Shown: positions 15,764-23,900, counted from the stretch's first letter. The stretch: DNA of 40,770 nt from Opitutus sp. (GCA_013821985.1 PNJQ01000030.1:1-40770), one strand, 5' to 3'. The notes: generated by a model from the sequence alone, not told the origin. Numbers and translations are program-made.

Positions 15764-17607
15764 AATTCCACTCGCCGCATCTTCTCTGGCTGCTCGTGCC
15801 GCTCGTGATGCTCTTCTCGTGGGAGCTGGCGCGGCGCGCCTCCGGCGCGGCGGCGAATTTTCCGAAGATCGCGCGCGCGTGGGCCGGGGCGTTCAACGTC
15901 TCGCTCGGCACGCAGCACACGACCGCCGAGACGCGTCCGCGCATCTGGCTGTGGTTCGGTCTCGCGCTATGCATCATTGCGCTGGCGCGTCCGCAGTGGG
16001 GCGTGATCGAGGAACAAGTTTTCGACCAGTCGCGCGAAGTGCTCATCGCCGTCGATCTCTCACGCTCCATGCTCGCGCAGGACGTGAAGCCTTCGCGGCT
16101 TGACCGCTCGAAGCTGCTTATCACGTCGTTGCTCGACGGGCTGAAAGGCGAGCGCGTCGGCCTCGTGTTGTTCGCCGGCACCGCGTTTCTCCAGAGTCCG
16201 CTGAGCGCCGACTATGAAATTCTCCGCGAGTTTCTGCCTGCGCTGAAACCCGAATACCTCCCCGAAGGCGGCTCGAACTACAAGGCGATGCTCGAGACCT
16301 CGATCCAGGCGTTCGGCACTTCGACGGCGGATCGCTACCTCATCATCCTCTCCGACGGCGAGAGCACCGAAGACGGTTGGAAGGAACTGGGCGAATCGCT
16401 GAAGAACAAAGGCATTCGCGTCATCGGTCTTGGCGTCGGCACGACCGCGGGCTCGTTCATCCCCGACGGCAGCGGTGCCTTCGTCAAGGACGAGCGCGGC
16501 GCCGTCGTGATGTCGCGCCTCGAGAGCTCCACGTTGCAGTCCCTCGCGCAATCGACGGGCGGCGCCTACACCGACGCGAGCGGCTGGGTGGACTTGCCGG
16601 TGTTGCTCAAGAAAACCGTCGAAGCGGGCAAAAAGGGTGAATTCTCCGAGAAGAACACCGCGCGGCTCATCGAGCGCTATCAATGGTTTCTCGCGCCGGG
16701 CCTGCTGCTGTTGTTCATCAGTTTCTGGGCGGAGTTCCCTGTGCGTCCGCGCGAGCGGGCTTTGCCACTCGGCAAGGCGCGGAGTGCGGAACGCGGAACG
16801 CGGAGCGCCGGAAAGCTGGCGGCCTCGCTCCTCATCGGTCTGGCCTGGCTCTCCGCGCTCAGCTCTCCGCATTCCGCGTCGGCGCAATCAGCGCCACAGA
16901 GCGCGCCCTCGAGTGAGGACACGATCGCGAAGCCGCTCACCACGACCGTGGCCCGTCTCGCCGACAAAACGGACCTCTCCGCGAAGGATTGCGCCGACCT
17001 CGCGCAAACGACCATCACCTTCGGCCAGCGCGTGAAGTCCGCCCAACAGCAGGCGCCCGAGGGCGTCGTGCGCGACGGCCTCGCGGCGGTCGATCTCGGC
17101 GAAAAAACCGACGCCAAAGCCGCTGACTGGCCGCGCCTGCGCCAGGAGCTCGAAGCCCTGCTCGAAAAACAGGAGCCGCCGCCGCAGGACCAAAAGGACC
17201 AACAGAATCAACAGCAGCAGAAGCAAAATCAGGATCAACAGAAGCAGGACCAGCAGAACAAGGATCAGCAAAAACAAGATCAGGAGCAGCAGGACCAACA
17301 AAAGTCCGATCAGCAGAAACAGGACGAACAGCAAAAGAACGATCAGGACGCGTTCGGCGAGATGCAGGATCCCAAGGAAGAACAAAAATCCGAGGAGCAG
17401 AAAGAGCCACCGCCAAAACCGCCGCAGCCGCAGACCCAGAAAGTCGGCGGGCAAAAGAAGGAAAAACAGGAAGCTCCGCTCGATCCCGACCTCGCCGTCC
17501 CGCTCCAGAAGCTCGATCAGGTCCGCAATCAGGACTCCCCCGCCAAGCTGCAACAGCTCATGCAAGGCCGCCCCGTCAAGCAGCCGAAGAAAGGCAAGGA
17601 CTGGTGA
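15760..17607 (+). CDS. batB: BatB-type VWA membrane protein fused to a Gln/Lys-rich BatC-like tail
   Basis: The protein has 615 residues, starting at the ATG that overlaps the batA stop. It has two N-terminal helices (about 8-24, 62-78), a VWA domain with MIDAS DLSRSM (99-104), and a third helix (309-328). Then comes an unusual part: a second hydrophobic stretch with the look of a signal peptide (352-370, then SASAQ), a helical region, a Gln/Lys/Asp-rich repeat (about 474-525) and a conserved end with LQKLDQVRNQDSPAKLQQ. This second half resembles a separate BatC joined to BatB. An R4 palindrome (16777-16880) brackets the internal hydrophobic segment, at the junction. Role: envelope stress complex with BatA and BatD. 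Confidence 0.9.
   Translation: MKFHSPHLLWLLVPLVMLFSWELARRASGAAANFPKIARAWAGAFNVSLGTQHTTAETRPRIWLWFGLALCIIALARPQWGVIEEQVFDQSREVLIAVDLSRSMLAQDVKPSRLDRSKLLITSLLDGLKGERVGLVLFAGTAFLQSPLSADYEILREFLPALKPEYLPEGGSNYKAMLETSIQAFGTSTADRYLIILSDGESTEDGWKELGESLKNKGIRVIGLGVGTTAGSFIPDGSGAFVKDERGAVVMSRLESSTLQSLAQSTGGAYTDASGWVDLPVLLKKTVEAGKKGEFSEKNTARLIERYQWFLAPGLLLLFISFWAEFPVRPRERALPLGKARSAERGTRSAGKLAASLLIGLAWLSALSSPHSASAQSAPQSAPSSEDTIAKPLTTTVARLADKTDLSAKDCADLAQTTITFGQRVKSAQQQAPEGVVRDGLAAVDLGEKTDAKAADWPRLRQELEALLEKQEPPPQDQKDQQNQQQQKQNQDQQKQDQQNKDQQKQDQEQQDQQKSDQQKQDEQQKNDQDAFGEMQDPKEEQKSEEQKEPPPKPPQPQTQKVGGQKKEKQEAPLDPDLAVPLQKLDQVRNQDSPAKLQQLMQGRPVKQPKKGKDW
16777..16880. repeat. R4 palindromic repeat inside batB
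   Basis: Left: GCGCGGAGTGCGGAACGCGG and onward (16777-16809). Right: CTCCGCGCTCAGCTCTCCGC then ATTCCGCG (16851-16878). The spacer codes for the internal hydrophobic segment of the protein. Confidence 0.65.
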
Positions 17608-20258
17608 TGCGCACTCAATTTCCCATGTTCGCTCGTTCCCGTTTTGTAGGAGCCTGCTTGCAGGCGATCCCCTCAGCCATCGCCTGCAAGCAGGCTCCTA
17701 CCTTCGTGCCCAGTCGTCTTCCCTGCCTCCTCTTCTTCGCCGCGCTCGTCTGCGCCCTCATCGCCGCCACGACACTCCGCGCGCAATCCGTCCGCTGGGA
17801 TCCGCCGTCCGGCCAACTCGGCTACAACCAAGTCAGCGAACTCTCCCTCGTGTTCGAAGAATGCGAACCCGACGGCGTCCCGCAGCTGCCCACGGTTGAC
17901 GGCCTGCAAATCGGCCGCCCGTCCCAACGCAGCGAGACCTCGATGGTGAACTTCAACGTCACCCGCAAATTCTCCCTCGCCTACCCCGTCCGCCCAAGCA
18001 AACGCACCTCGATCACCATTCCCGGTTTCACGATTCAGACCGACAAAGGCGCGCTCCGCGTCGCGCCCGCCACCTACACGGTCGGCGACGCGACCGTCGG
18101 CAACAGCGGCCTTTCCATCGACGACATTTCCTCCGCCACGCTCACCGTGCCGAAAACGACATTCTGGGCCGGCGAAGTTTTTCCCGTCACCTACAATCTC
18201 AGCGTCATCAAACGCTATTTCCATTCGCCCGCGACGCTGGTCGAATGGCAGTCCGCGCCGCTCGTCACTGAGGAATGGTCGAAGCCCGAGCCGACCGAGA
18301 CGATGCTGCGCGGCGAGCGCCGCCTCGTCGCCACCCAATCCACCCGCGCCTACGCGAAAACTCCCGGCACGCTCTCGCTCAAACCCGCGCAACAACTCGT
18401 CAACCTCGTCGTCGGCACGAGCGGCTTCGGATTGTTCTCCACGCCGGCCGTCGAACAACGCGTGCTCACGACGCAGCCGCTTGACCTCACGATCCGTCCG
18501 TTGCCGGCCGGTCCGCAGGATTTTTCCGGCGCAGTCGGCCAGTTCGCGCTGATCTCGAAAGTCATCCCGACCACCCCCGCCGTCGGCGAACCCGTCACGT
18601 GGACGCTCGAACTCACCGGCACCGGTAACTGGCCCGACCTCTCCGGTCTGCCGCAACGCGAGGTATCGAGCGACTTCTCCGTCGTGCAACCGAAGTCGAA
18701 GCGCACGATGAAGGACAACTCGCTCTTCGAAGGCACCCTCACCGAAGACGTCGTCCTCGTCCCGACCAAACCCGGCCGCTACACGCTCCCGGGGATCAAG
18801 TTCACCTACTTCGACACCGTCAGCGGCACCTACAAGACGATCACGACCGAGTCCGTGACGCTCAACGTCGGCCCCGCCGCCGCCGCTCCCGCGCAAACGC
18901 AGCCGAGTGGTCCCGTGCAATTTTCGCTCAACCCCTCCGGCCAACCTTCCGTCCCGGCCGTGCAACTGCCCGAAGCCGTCGCGCCTGCCCCGCCGGAAAA
19001 TCTCCCGCGCGATCCGCTCACCGCCGCCGCGCACGGCTTCGTGCCGCGGCCGATCGACCGCCTCGTCGTCGCCGCCCTGGTCGTCGTCGCACTTCCGCCG
19101 TTGCTCGTCTGGCTCGTCCTCGCCGCGTTGCGCTCCCGCGCGCTCGATCCGCAACGTCGTCGCCGCGAAGCCCACGCCGCGCTCGCAAAAACGCTGACGG
19201 AGATCCGCACGTCCGGCACCGGCGCTTCGCCCGCCGCGCTTCGCACCCAGCTTCAGCAATGGCAACACCACGCCGCGGCGCTCTGGGAGATCCCGCACGC
19301 CGCCCCGGGCGCTCCGCTCGTGCACGGCTCGGTGAGCGCGCAGGCGAAGGATGCTGCGGACGCGTGGACCGCGCTTTGGAACGAGGCCGATCGCGCCCAA
19401 CACGGCCGCGACGGCACGCTGCCAAAAGATTGGACGCTCCGTGCCGAAGGCGCTCTGGAAGCCGTGAAAGTTCCCGGCTGGCCGGTGTTCTCGCTGTTCA
19501 GCGCGCGCCATCTTTTCCCGTTCCTCTTCGCTCTCGTCGTCGCACTCGCGCCGCTCAGCGCGCGCGCCGACGCCGCCGACGACTACAAGCGCGCCAACTA
19601 CGCCGCCGCGCAGGCGGCGTGGCAAAAATCCGTCACCGCCTCGCCGTCCGATTGGGCCGCGCGCCACAACCTCGGCCTCGCGCTCGCGCAACAGGACCGC
19701 TGGGCCGAAGCGACCGCGCAGTGGACGAGCGCGTTCCTGCTCAACTCGCGCAGCGAACTGACGCGCTGGGATCTCGCGCTTGGCCTGCAGCGTTCCGGCA
19801 TGGCGCCACCTGAACTCGTCGAACTTTCCCACGGCGAAGGCCGCCATGCGCTCGCGCGCCTCGCCTCGCCCGGCGAGTGGCAACTCATCATCGTCGGCGC
19901 CGCGTTGTTCATCGCGCTCGCGTTCGTGCTCCTGCTCTTCCGCGGTTACCGCAAGGTCGGCCTCTGGGCGCGCCCCGTCGCGCTGAGCGTCGTCATCGTC
20001 GCGATCATCCTCGCCGCTGCCGCGACCCTCGCGCTGAAAACCTACGGCCAGCTCGCGAATCCCGACGCCGTCCTCGTCTGGCGCGCCTCGACGCTGCGCA
20101 GTGTGCCGACCGAAGCCGACACGCAAAAAGTGTCCGCGCTCTCCGCCGGCTCGATCGCGGTCGTGGATAAAACCTTTCTCGGCTGGAGCCGCCTCAATTT
20201 CGCCGGCGGCCAAACCGGCTGGGCCCGCACGTCGGACCTCGTTGCGCTGTATCGCTAG
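17607..20258 (+). CDS. batD: BatD-type membrane protein fused to BatE-like TPR and SH3 domains
   Basis: The protein has 883 residues from ATG 17607, which overlaps the batB stop; GTG 17706, just after an R1 repeat, would give a more normal signal peptide start. A signal peptide core (LLFFAALVCALIAATTLRAQ) is followed by BatD beta domains (about 65-430), a Pro-rich stretch and a helix (483-505). A second signal-peptide-like helix (635-654, ending SARADAAD) then leads into TPR repeats (656-720), two helices (758-778, 790-810) and an SH3-like end (820-883, GWSRLNFAGGQTGWAR). The second half matches a separate BatE in other bacteria, so this is a BatD-BatE fusion. Role: envelope partner of BatA/BatB. 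It is the last gene of the operon. Confidence 0.92.
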   Translation: MRTQFPMFARSRFVGACLQAIPSAIACKQAPTFVPSRLPCLLFFAALVCALIAATTLRAQSVRWDPPSGQLGYNQVSELSLVFEECEPDGVPQLPTVDGLQIGRPSQRSETSMVNFNVTRKFSLAYPVRPSKRTSITIPGFTIQTDKGALRVAPATYTVGDATVGNSGLSIDDISSATLTVPKTTFWAGEVFPVTYNLSVIKRYFHSPATLVEWQSAPLVTEEWSKPEPTETMLRGERRLVATQSTRAYAKTPGTLSLKPAQQLVNLVVGTSGFGLFSTPAVEQRVLTTQPLDLTIRPLPAGPQDFSGAVGQFALISKVIPTTPAVGEPVTWTLELTGTGNWPDLSGLPQREVSSDFSVVQPKSKRTMKDNSLFEGTLTEDVVLVPTKPGRYTLPGIKFTYFDTVSGTYKTITTESVTLNVGPAAAAPAQTQPSGPVQFSLNPSGQPSVPAVQLPEAVAPAPPENLPRDPLTAAAHGFVPRPIDRLVVAALVVVALPPLLVWLVLAALRSRALDPQRRRREAHAALAKTLTEIRTSGTGASPAALRTQLQQWQHHAAALWEIPHAAPGAPLVHGSVSAQAKDAADAWTALWNEADRAQHGRDGTLPKDWTLRAEGALEAVKVPGWPVFSLFSARHLFPFLFALVVALAPLSARADAADDYKRANYAAAQAAWQKSVTASPSDWAARHNLGLALAQQDRWAEATAQWTSAFLLNSRSELTRWDLALGLQRSGMAPPELVELSHGEGRHALARLASPGEWQLIIVGAALFIALAFVLLLFRGYRKVGLWARPVALSVVIVAIILAAAATLALKTYGQLANPDAVLVWRASTLRSVPTEADTQKVSALSAGSIAVVDKTFLGWSRLNFAGGQTGWARTSDLVALYR
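17646..17701. repeat. R1 palindromic repeat at the start of batD
   Basis: A complete copy: left arm 17646-17668, right arm 17679-17701, with only a 10-nt spacer, able to form a 23-bp hairpin. If ATG 17607 is used it is translated as VGACLQAIPSAIACKQAPT ahead of the signal peptide. If GTG 17706 is used it is a leader hairpin 4 nt upstream of the start. Confidence 0.85.
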
Positions 20259-20275
20259 GGCGCTTTCAGTTTTTT

Positions 20276-20350
20276 GTAGCCGGGCTCGCTGAGCCCGGTC
20301 GGAGTGTCTTCGCTCGGCGAAGGTCCTCCCGGGTCAGCGACCCCGGCTAC
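20276..20350. repeat. R3 palindromic repeat between convergent genes
   Basis: GTAGCCGGGCTCGCTGAGCC (20276 onward) is mirrored by GGGTCAGCGACCCCGGCTAC (20331-20350). It lies just after the batD stop and before the convergent Nudix gene, so it could act as a bidirectional terminator, although the T run precedes rather than follows it. Confidence 0.7.
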
Positions 20351-20357
20351 AATGCTG

Positions 20358-20412
20358 TGGGTAGGGCTCGGACTCCGTCCGCGCCGCGGCGCTGAGGGAC
20401 TCGACGACCTAC
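20358..20412. repeat. Short inverted repeat overlapping the Nudix gene stop
   Basis: GGTAGGGCTCGGACTCCGTC (from 20360) is mirrored loosely by GGGACTCGACGACCTACC. The last bases include the stop codon of the leftward Nudix gene (20409-20411). Confidence 0.45.
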
Positions 20413-20948
20413 CTTGTTTTCCGCACTAAACGCGCAAGCGACTCTTCCGCATTCAACCGCGCCACGTCCGAGAGTGGCACCCACGCCACGTCATGCGACT
20501 CGTCGCTGACAATCAGCGGCTCCGCGGGATCGGCCTCGATCAGGAAGCGCACATCGAAATGCCAGTGCTCCGGTTCGGCCTTGCGCGCGGGAATGCGGTG
20601 GCGGTCCACGTCGAAAATTTCCGCCGACACCGCGCGCACGCGTGTCAGCCCCGATTCCTCGCTCACCTCGCGCAACGCCGCCGCAAGCAGGTCGGCCTCG
20701 CCATCGACGTGCCCACCGAGCTGGAGCCAGCGATCGAGTTTGCGGTGGTGCGTCAGCAGCGTGCGCGTCCGCGCCGGATCGACGACCCACGCCGACGCCG
20801 TCAGGTGTCCTTCGAGACACGTGCGCCGCAGACAGTCCTCGTGCGTCGCGATAAACGGAAAATATTCCGCGAGCATCGCCGCTTCGTGTCCGGACTCAGC
20901 GCGCGCTTGGTGGCGACGCAGCAGGGCAATCGTATCAGCGAGCATCAT
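20409..20948 (-). CDS. Nudix hydrolase
   Basis: The protein has 179 residues. The Nudix box reads GGHVDGEADLLAAALREV followed by SEESGL. The REV-SEE core that binds the metal is intact, while the first conserved Glu of the textbook box is Ala in the best register, a variation I recall from the GGHVDGE-type subgroup. The N-terminal 45 residues are helical. Nudix enzymes cleave nucleoside diphosphates linked to another group; the substrate is not evident. The gene lies alone between the R3 and R2 repeats and ends convergent to batD. Confidence 0.9.
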   Translation of the reverse strand: MMLADTIALLRRHQARAESGHEAAMLAEYFPFIATHEDCLRRTCLEGHLTASAWVVDPARTRTLLTHHRKLDRWLQLGGHVDGEADLLAAALREVSEESGLTRVRAVSAEIFDVDRHRIPARKAEPEHWHFDVRFLIEADPAEPLIVSDESHDVAWVPLSDVARLNAEESLARLVRKTR

Positions 20949-20959
20949 GAGTTTGCCGT

Positions 20960-21020
20960 GGTGGGAGGGGCTTTATGCCCCGTCGCGAAAGCATCGTCGG
21001 GGCATAAAGCCCCTCCCACC
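20960..21020. repeat. R2 palindromic repeat, intact intergenic copy
   Basis: GGTGGGAGGGGCTTTATGCC is mirrored exactly by GGCATAAAGCCCCTCCCACC, with a spacer of about 20 nt. It lies between the Nudix and LOG genes, both leftward, 11 nt upstream of the Nudix start. Confidence 0.85.
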
Positions 21021-21105
21021 GAAAAACTCACGCCGCGTAGATCACCCCTGCAGAGGAGTGGCGCGCAGCGCCGGGGTGGGTCGAACGTCGAACCGCCCTG
21101 CGCAC

Positions 21106-21684
21106 TCATCGCGTCTGATACCACTTCGCATCGCCGGGCGCGTGCTGCCAGCCGGTGATGAGCGGAAACACTTCGTCGATCGTCCGCGCGACGGCGTATT
21201 TCCCGCGGATCGTCGCGTGCATGAATTTCTCTTCCACCACGCGGTCGAACATCCGCAGCAGGTCGTCGTAGTAGCCCTCGTGGTTGAAAATGATGACCGG
21301 CTTGTGGAGCACCTCGAGGTGCGCGAGCGTCAGGATTTCCAAGATTTCCTCCAGCGTGCCCCAGCCGCCCGGCAGCGCGAGAAACGCATCGGCGCGCGTT
21401 TCCATGATGGTTTTCCGCTCGCGCATCGTGATGACGGAGATGAGTTCGTCCGCCTCGGCGAACTCGAGTTCGCGCACCTTCATGAACTCCGGGATGACGC
21501 CGATGACTTTGCCGCCGCCGGATTTCGTGCCGCGCGCCACTGCGCCCATCAGACCGGTCTTGCCGCCGCCATAGACGAGCGCCCAACCCTGCCGCGCAAT
21601 CTCGCGGCCCACGGCCTCGGCCATCGCCGGATACTTCGGATCCAGCCGATCACTCGACGCACAATAGACGCACAGGGCTTTCAT
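21106..21684 (-). CDS. LOG family protein (TIGR00730 type, nucleotide 5'-monophosphate phosphoribohydrolase)
   Basis: The protein has 192 residues, starting at MKALCVYCASS. The Rossmann-like fold has the family signature PGGWGTLEEILEILTLAHLE, with the catalytic Glu, and MRERKTIM with the conserved Arg. GGGKTGLMGAVA is the nucleotide-binding turn. LOG proteins release a base from a nucleoside monophosphate (cytokinin riboside phosphate in the best-known case); in most bacteria the real substrate is unclear. It is divergent from gluQ, and the 102 bp between them consist almost wholly of an R5 inverted repeat. Confidence 0.93.
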   Translation of the reverse strand: MKALCVYCASSDRLDPKYPAMAEAVGREIARQGWALVYGGGKTGLMGAVARGTKSGGGKVIGVIPEFMKVRELEFAEADELISVITMRERKTIMETRADAFLALPGGWGTLEEILEILTLAHLEVLHKPVIIFNHEGYYDDLLRMFDRVVEEKFMHATIRGKYAVARTIDEVFPLITGWQHAPGDAKWYQTR

Positions 21685-21690
21685 CGGAAG

Positions 21691-21792
21691 AACCACGAAT
21701 GAACATGAAGGAACACGAATTCAATCCCTGCCTCCGCCGGAAATTCTCGCCCGGCAATTCGTCTTCGTGTCCATTTGTGTCCATTCGTGGTT
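21691..21792. repeat. R5 inverted repeat filling the LOG-gluQ divergent region
   Basis: AACCACGAAT (21691-21700) is mirrored by ATTCGTGGTT (21783-21792), with further matching steps (GAACACGAATT and AATTCGTCTTCGTGTCC) inside. It spans the whole gap and includes the likely gluQ start codon, so the promoters of both genes must lie within it. Confidence 0.75.
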
Positions 21793-22692
21793 GAAAAAAC
21801 CTCCAACTACCGCGGCCGCCTCGCGCCTTCGCCCACGGGTTACCTGCACCTCGGGCATGCGCGGACATTCTGGATCGCGCAGGAACGCGCTCGCGCCGCC
21901 GGCGGCGAACTCATCCTGCGCAACGACGATCTCGACGCCGCGCGCTGCAAACCGGAGTTTGTTACGGCCATGCTCGACGACCTCCGCTGGTTCGGCCTCG
22001 GCTGGGTTGAAGGTCCCGATCTCGGCGGCCCGCACACGCCCTATAACCAGAGCCAGCGCGTCGATTGCTACGCCGACGTTTTCGACGAGCTCCGCGCCGC
22101 GGGCGTGGTGTATCCGTGCACCTGCTCGCGCAAGGACGTGCAATCCGCCGTGGCCGCGCCGCATGGTGAACCCTCCGGCGGCCGCCTCGAACCCGCGCCC
22201 GGCTTCGGTGACGAGCCGCATTACCCGGGCACCTGCCGCCCGGAAAATTTGCCGCCTGACGAGCGCCTGCACCGCGCCGCGTGGCCGCGCGACGGCGTGA
22301 ATTGGCGCTTCCGCGTGCCGGACGGCGTCGCGCTCGAATTTACGGACGGACACTTCGGCCCCCAGCAGGCCGTGACGGGCCGCGATTTCACGGACTTCCT
22401 CGTCTGGAGAAAGGACAATGTGCCGAGCTACCAACTCGCGTGCGTCGCCGACGACGTGGCGATGCGCATCACCGAAGTGGTGCGCGGCGCGGATCTGTTG
22501 CTCTCCACGTTTCGCCAGCTGTTGCTCTACCGCGCGCTCGGTCGCGTCGCGCCGTTGTTTTTCCATTGTCCGCTGGTCACCGACGATCGCGGCACGCGCC
22601 TCGCCAAGCGCCACGATGCGCTTTCACTGCGCGCCCTGCGCGAGCAAGGCCGCACGCCGGAGGAATTGCGCGCAACTTGGGCCGCTCAGTGA
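21787..22692 (+). CDS. gluQ: Glutamyl-Q tRNA(Asp) synthetase
   Basis: The protein has 301 residues from GTG 21787; a TTG four codons earlier is less likely. It opens RGRLAPSPTGYLHLGHARTF, with the HIGH-type motif HLGH (21-24). The KMSKS-type motif is RLAKRH (Lys274). A CTC pair and the later YPGTC supply the zinc-binding cysteines typical of this enzyme. The length fits: it is the catalytic half of glutamyl-tRNA synthetase without the anticodon-binding domain. It attaches glutamate to queuosine in tRNA(Asp). No queuosine biosynthesis gene is seen nearby. Its 3' end overlaps the convergent small membrane gene by 7 nt. Confidence 0.95.
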   Translation: MVEKTSNYRGRLAPSPTGYLHLGHARTFWIAQERARAAGGELILRNDDLDAARCKPEFVTAMLDDLRWFGLGWVEGPDLGGPHTPYNQSQRVDCYADVFDELRAAGVVYPCTCSRKDVQSAVAAPHGEPSGGRLEPAPGFGDEPHYPGTCRPENLPPDERLHRAAWPRDGVNWRFRVPDGVALEFTDGHFGPQQAVTGRDFTDFLVWRKDNVPSYQLACVADDVAMRITEVVRGADLLLSTFRQLLLYRALGRVAPLFFHCPLVTDDRGTRLAKRHDALSLRALREQGRTPEELRATWAAQ

Positions 22693-23039
22693 TTTCGCCA
22701 GCCCGCCGGCAAAATCCATTCCGTGCCGAGGAGGTAGTTGCGGTAGTAGAGCCAGAAGATGAGCAGGCCGAGCACGCCGAGGAACAGCCACTCGCCCGCG
22801 TGGCCCGCGGCGGAACGGCTCGTGCGGCGGAGCGATTGCACGCACCAGACGATGCCCGGCGCGATCGCGAAAGCCACGAGCGAGGCGCCGAAGAGCACCA
22901 TGCTCATGATGAAGAGCGTGCGCAGCATCCCGTCGCCGATCAGCCGCGCCTTGTAAGCGATAATTTCGTTCGCGAGATTCAACAGCAGGAGGCAGCACGG
23001 CAGCACGTAGTAGCGTTCGAGCGCGGCGGAAGCCTTCAT
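22686..23039 (-). CDS. Small membrane protein of unknown function
   Basis: The protein has 117 residues with three hydrophobic helices, about 10-27 (YYVLPCCLLLLNLANEI), 40-67 (LFIMSMVLFGASLVAFAIAP) and 84-100 (WLFLGVLGLLIFWLYYR). A basic loop with SLRRTSRSAAGHAGE separates the last two. I do not recognise a family. It converges on gluQ with a 7-nt overlap and is divergent from the FmdB-like gene. Confidence 0.7.
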   Translation of the reverse strand: MKASAALERYYVLPCCLLLLNLANEIIAYKARLIGDGMLRTLFIMSMVLFGASLVAFAIAPGIVWCVQSLRRTSRSAAGHAGEWLFLGVLGLLIFWLYYRNYLLGTEWILPAGWRNH

Positions 23040-23134
23040 CGGGAAAATCTCTGCAACGTGCGGCGCGACGCGTAAACTCCGAAGTCGCGCGCTTGCCTAA
23101 ACGCCTTTTCGGATTTCAACCAGAGCTGCTCTGC

Positions 23135-23392
23135 ATGGCCACCTACGTTTATGAAACCATTCCGCAACGCGACGGCGAGACGCCCCGCCGCTTCGAGGTG
23201 ACGCAGAGCATGAAGGACGCGCCGCTCACGCGCGATCCACAGACCGGCGCTCCGGTGCGCCGCGTCATCTCCGGCGGCTTCGGCCTGATGGCCGTCGGCA
23301 GCGGAAAGAACACCCCGTCCCCCGGCGCCGCTGCGCCGTGCGCGCCCGGCTGCGCGTGCCACGCCGGTCCGCGCATCCCGAGCCTGCCCTGA
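23135..23392 (+). CDS. FmdB-like small protein lacking the zinc-ribbon cysteines
   Basis: The protein has 85 residues from the ATG opening MATYVYETIP. The frame of FmdB/putative regulatory proteins is recognisable (TYVYE, RFEVTQSMKDAPLT, PVRRVISGGFGLM). The two CxxC knuckles that bind zinc in the family are replaced (PQRDGETPRR and RDPQTGAP), so no zinc ribbon can form. The tail has a separate Cys cluster, CAPGCAC. It lies 4 nt before the DUF5069 gene, so the two are almost certainly co-transcribed. The function is unknown. Confidence 0.8.
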   Translation: MATYVYETIPQRDGETPRRFEVTQSMKDAPLTRDPQTGAPVRRVISGGFGLMAVGSGKNTPSPGAAAPCAPGCACHAGPRIPSLP

Positions 23393-23396
23393 TTTC

Positions 23397-23900
23397 ATGT
23401 CGAACCTCGAATCCTCCTACACCACCCCGAGCGGCGCCGCCGCGGGTGCGGTCAATTTCTCCGCGCCGAATCTCACGCTGCACCCGCCGCGCAGCCCGCG
23501 CACGCGCCTCGGCGGCTTCGTGCACCTGCCTCGCCTGCTCGACAAGGCGCGCGCGGTCGTCGCCGGCACGAACGGCGACTTCCACTACAGTTGCCCGATG
23601 GATCAGCGCTTCTTCGCGTTCACCGGCCTTCATCCCGACGCGCTGTTCGCCGAGATCAAGTCCGGCAAGTCCGACGCCGAGATGCTCGCCTATGTGCTCG
23701 CCCACGCGCAGCCGAAACGCACGCCGTCCGAGATCGCGGCATGGTCCCAGTGGTTCGAGCAACAGACGCCGTCCTCACCGGACGCGCGGGAATTCTTCAA
23801 CGAAATCCACCGCAAGAACGCCGCACATCGCGAGGACATCGGCACGTGGTTCGACTGGCTGGAACTCGATGACTACGTGACGTTCGGCGGGAGGCCGTGA
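23397..23900 (+). CDS. DUF5069 domain protein
   Basis: The protein has 167 residues. PPRSPRTRLGGFVHLPRLLD followed by KARAV, then DFHYSCPMDQRFFAFTG, matches DUF5069, a family I know mainly from Verrucomicrobia and Planctomycetes. It has no signal peptide or membrane helix, so it is probably cytoplasmic. The function is unknown. It starts 4 nt after the FmdB-like stop. Confidence 0.88.
   Translation: MSNLESSYTTPSGAAAGAVNFSAPNLTLHPPRSPRTRLGGFVHLPRLLDKARAVVAGTNGDFHYSCPMDQRFFAFTGLHPDALFAEIKSGKSDAEMLAYVLAHAQPKRTPSEIAAWSQWFEQQTPSSPDAREFFNEIHRKNAAHREDIGTWFDWLELDDYVTFGGRP

Noticed and set aside
17673-20213. 846-codon open frame antisense to batD
   Set aside because: Same cause: third-position GC on the other strand keeps the frame open. 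The translation is low-complexity Arg/Gly-rich, and the sense strand has a full BatD-BatE protein.
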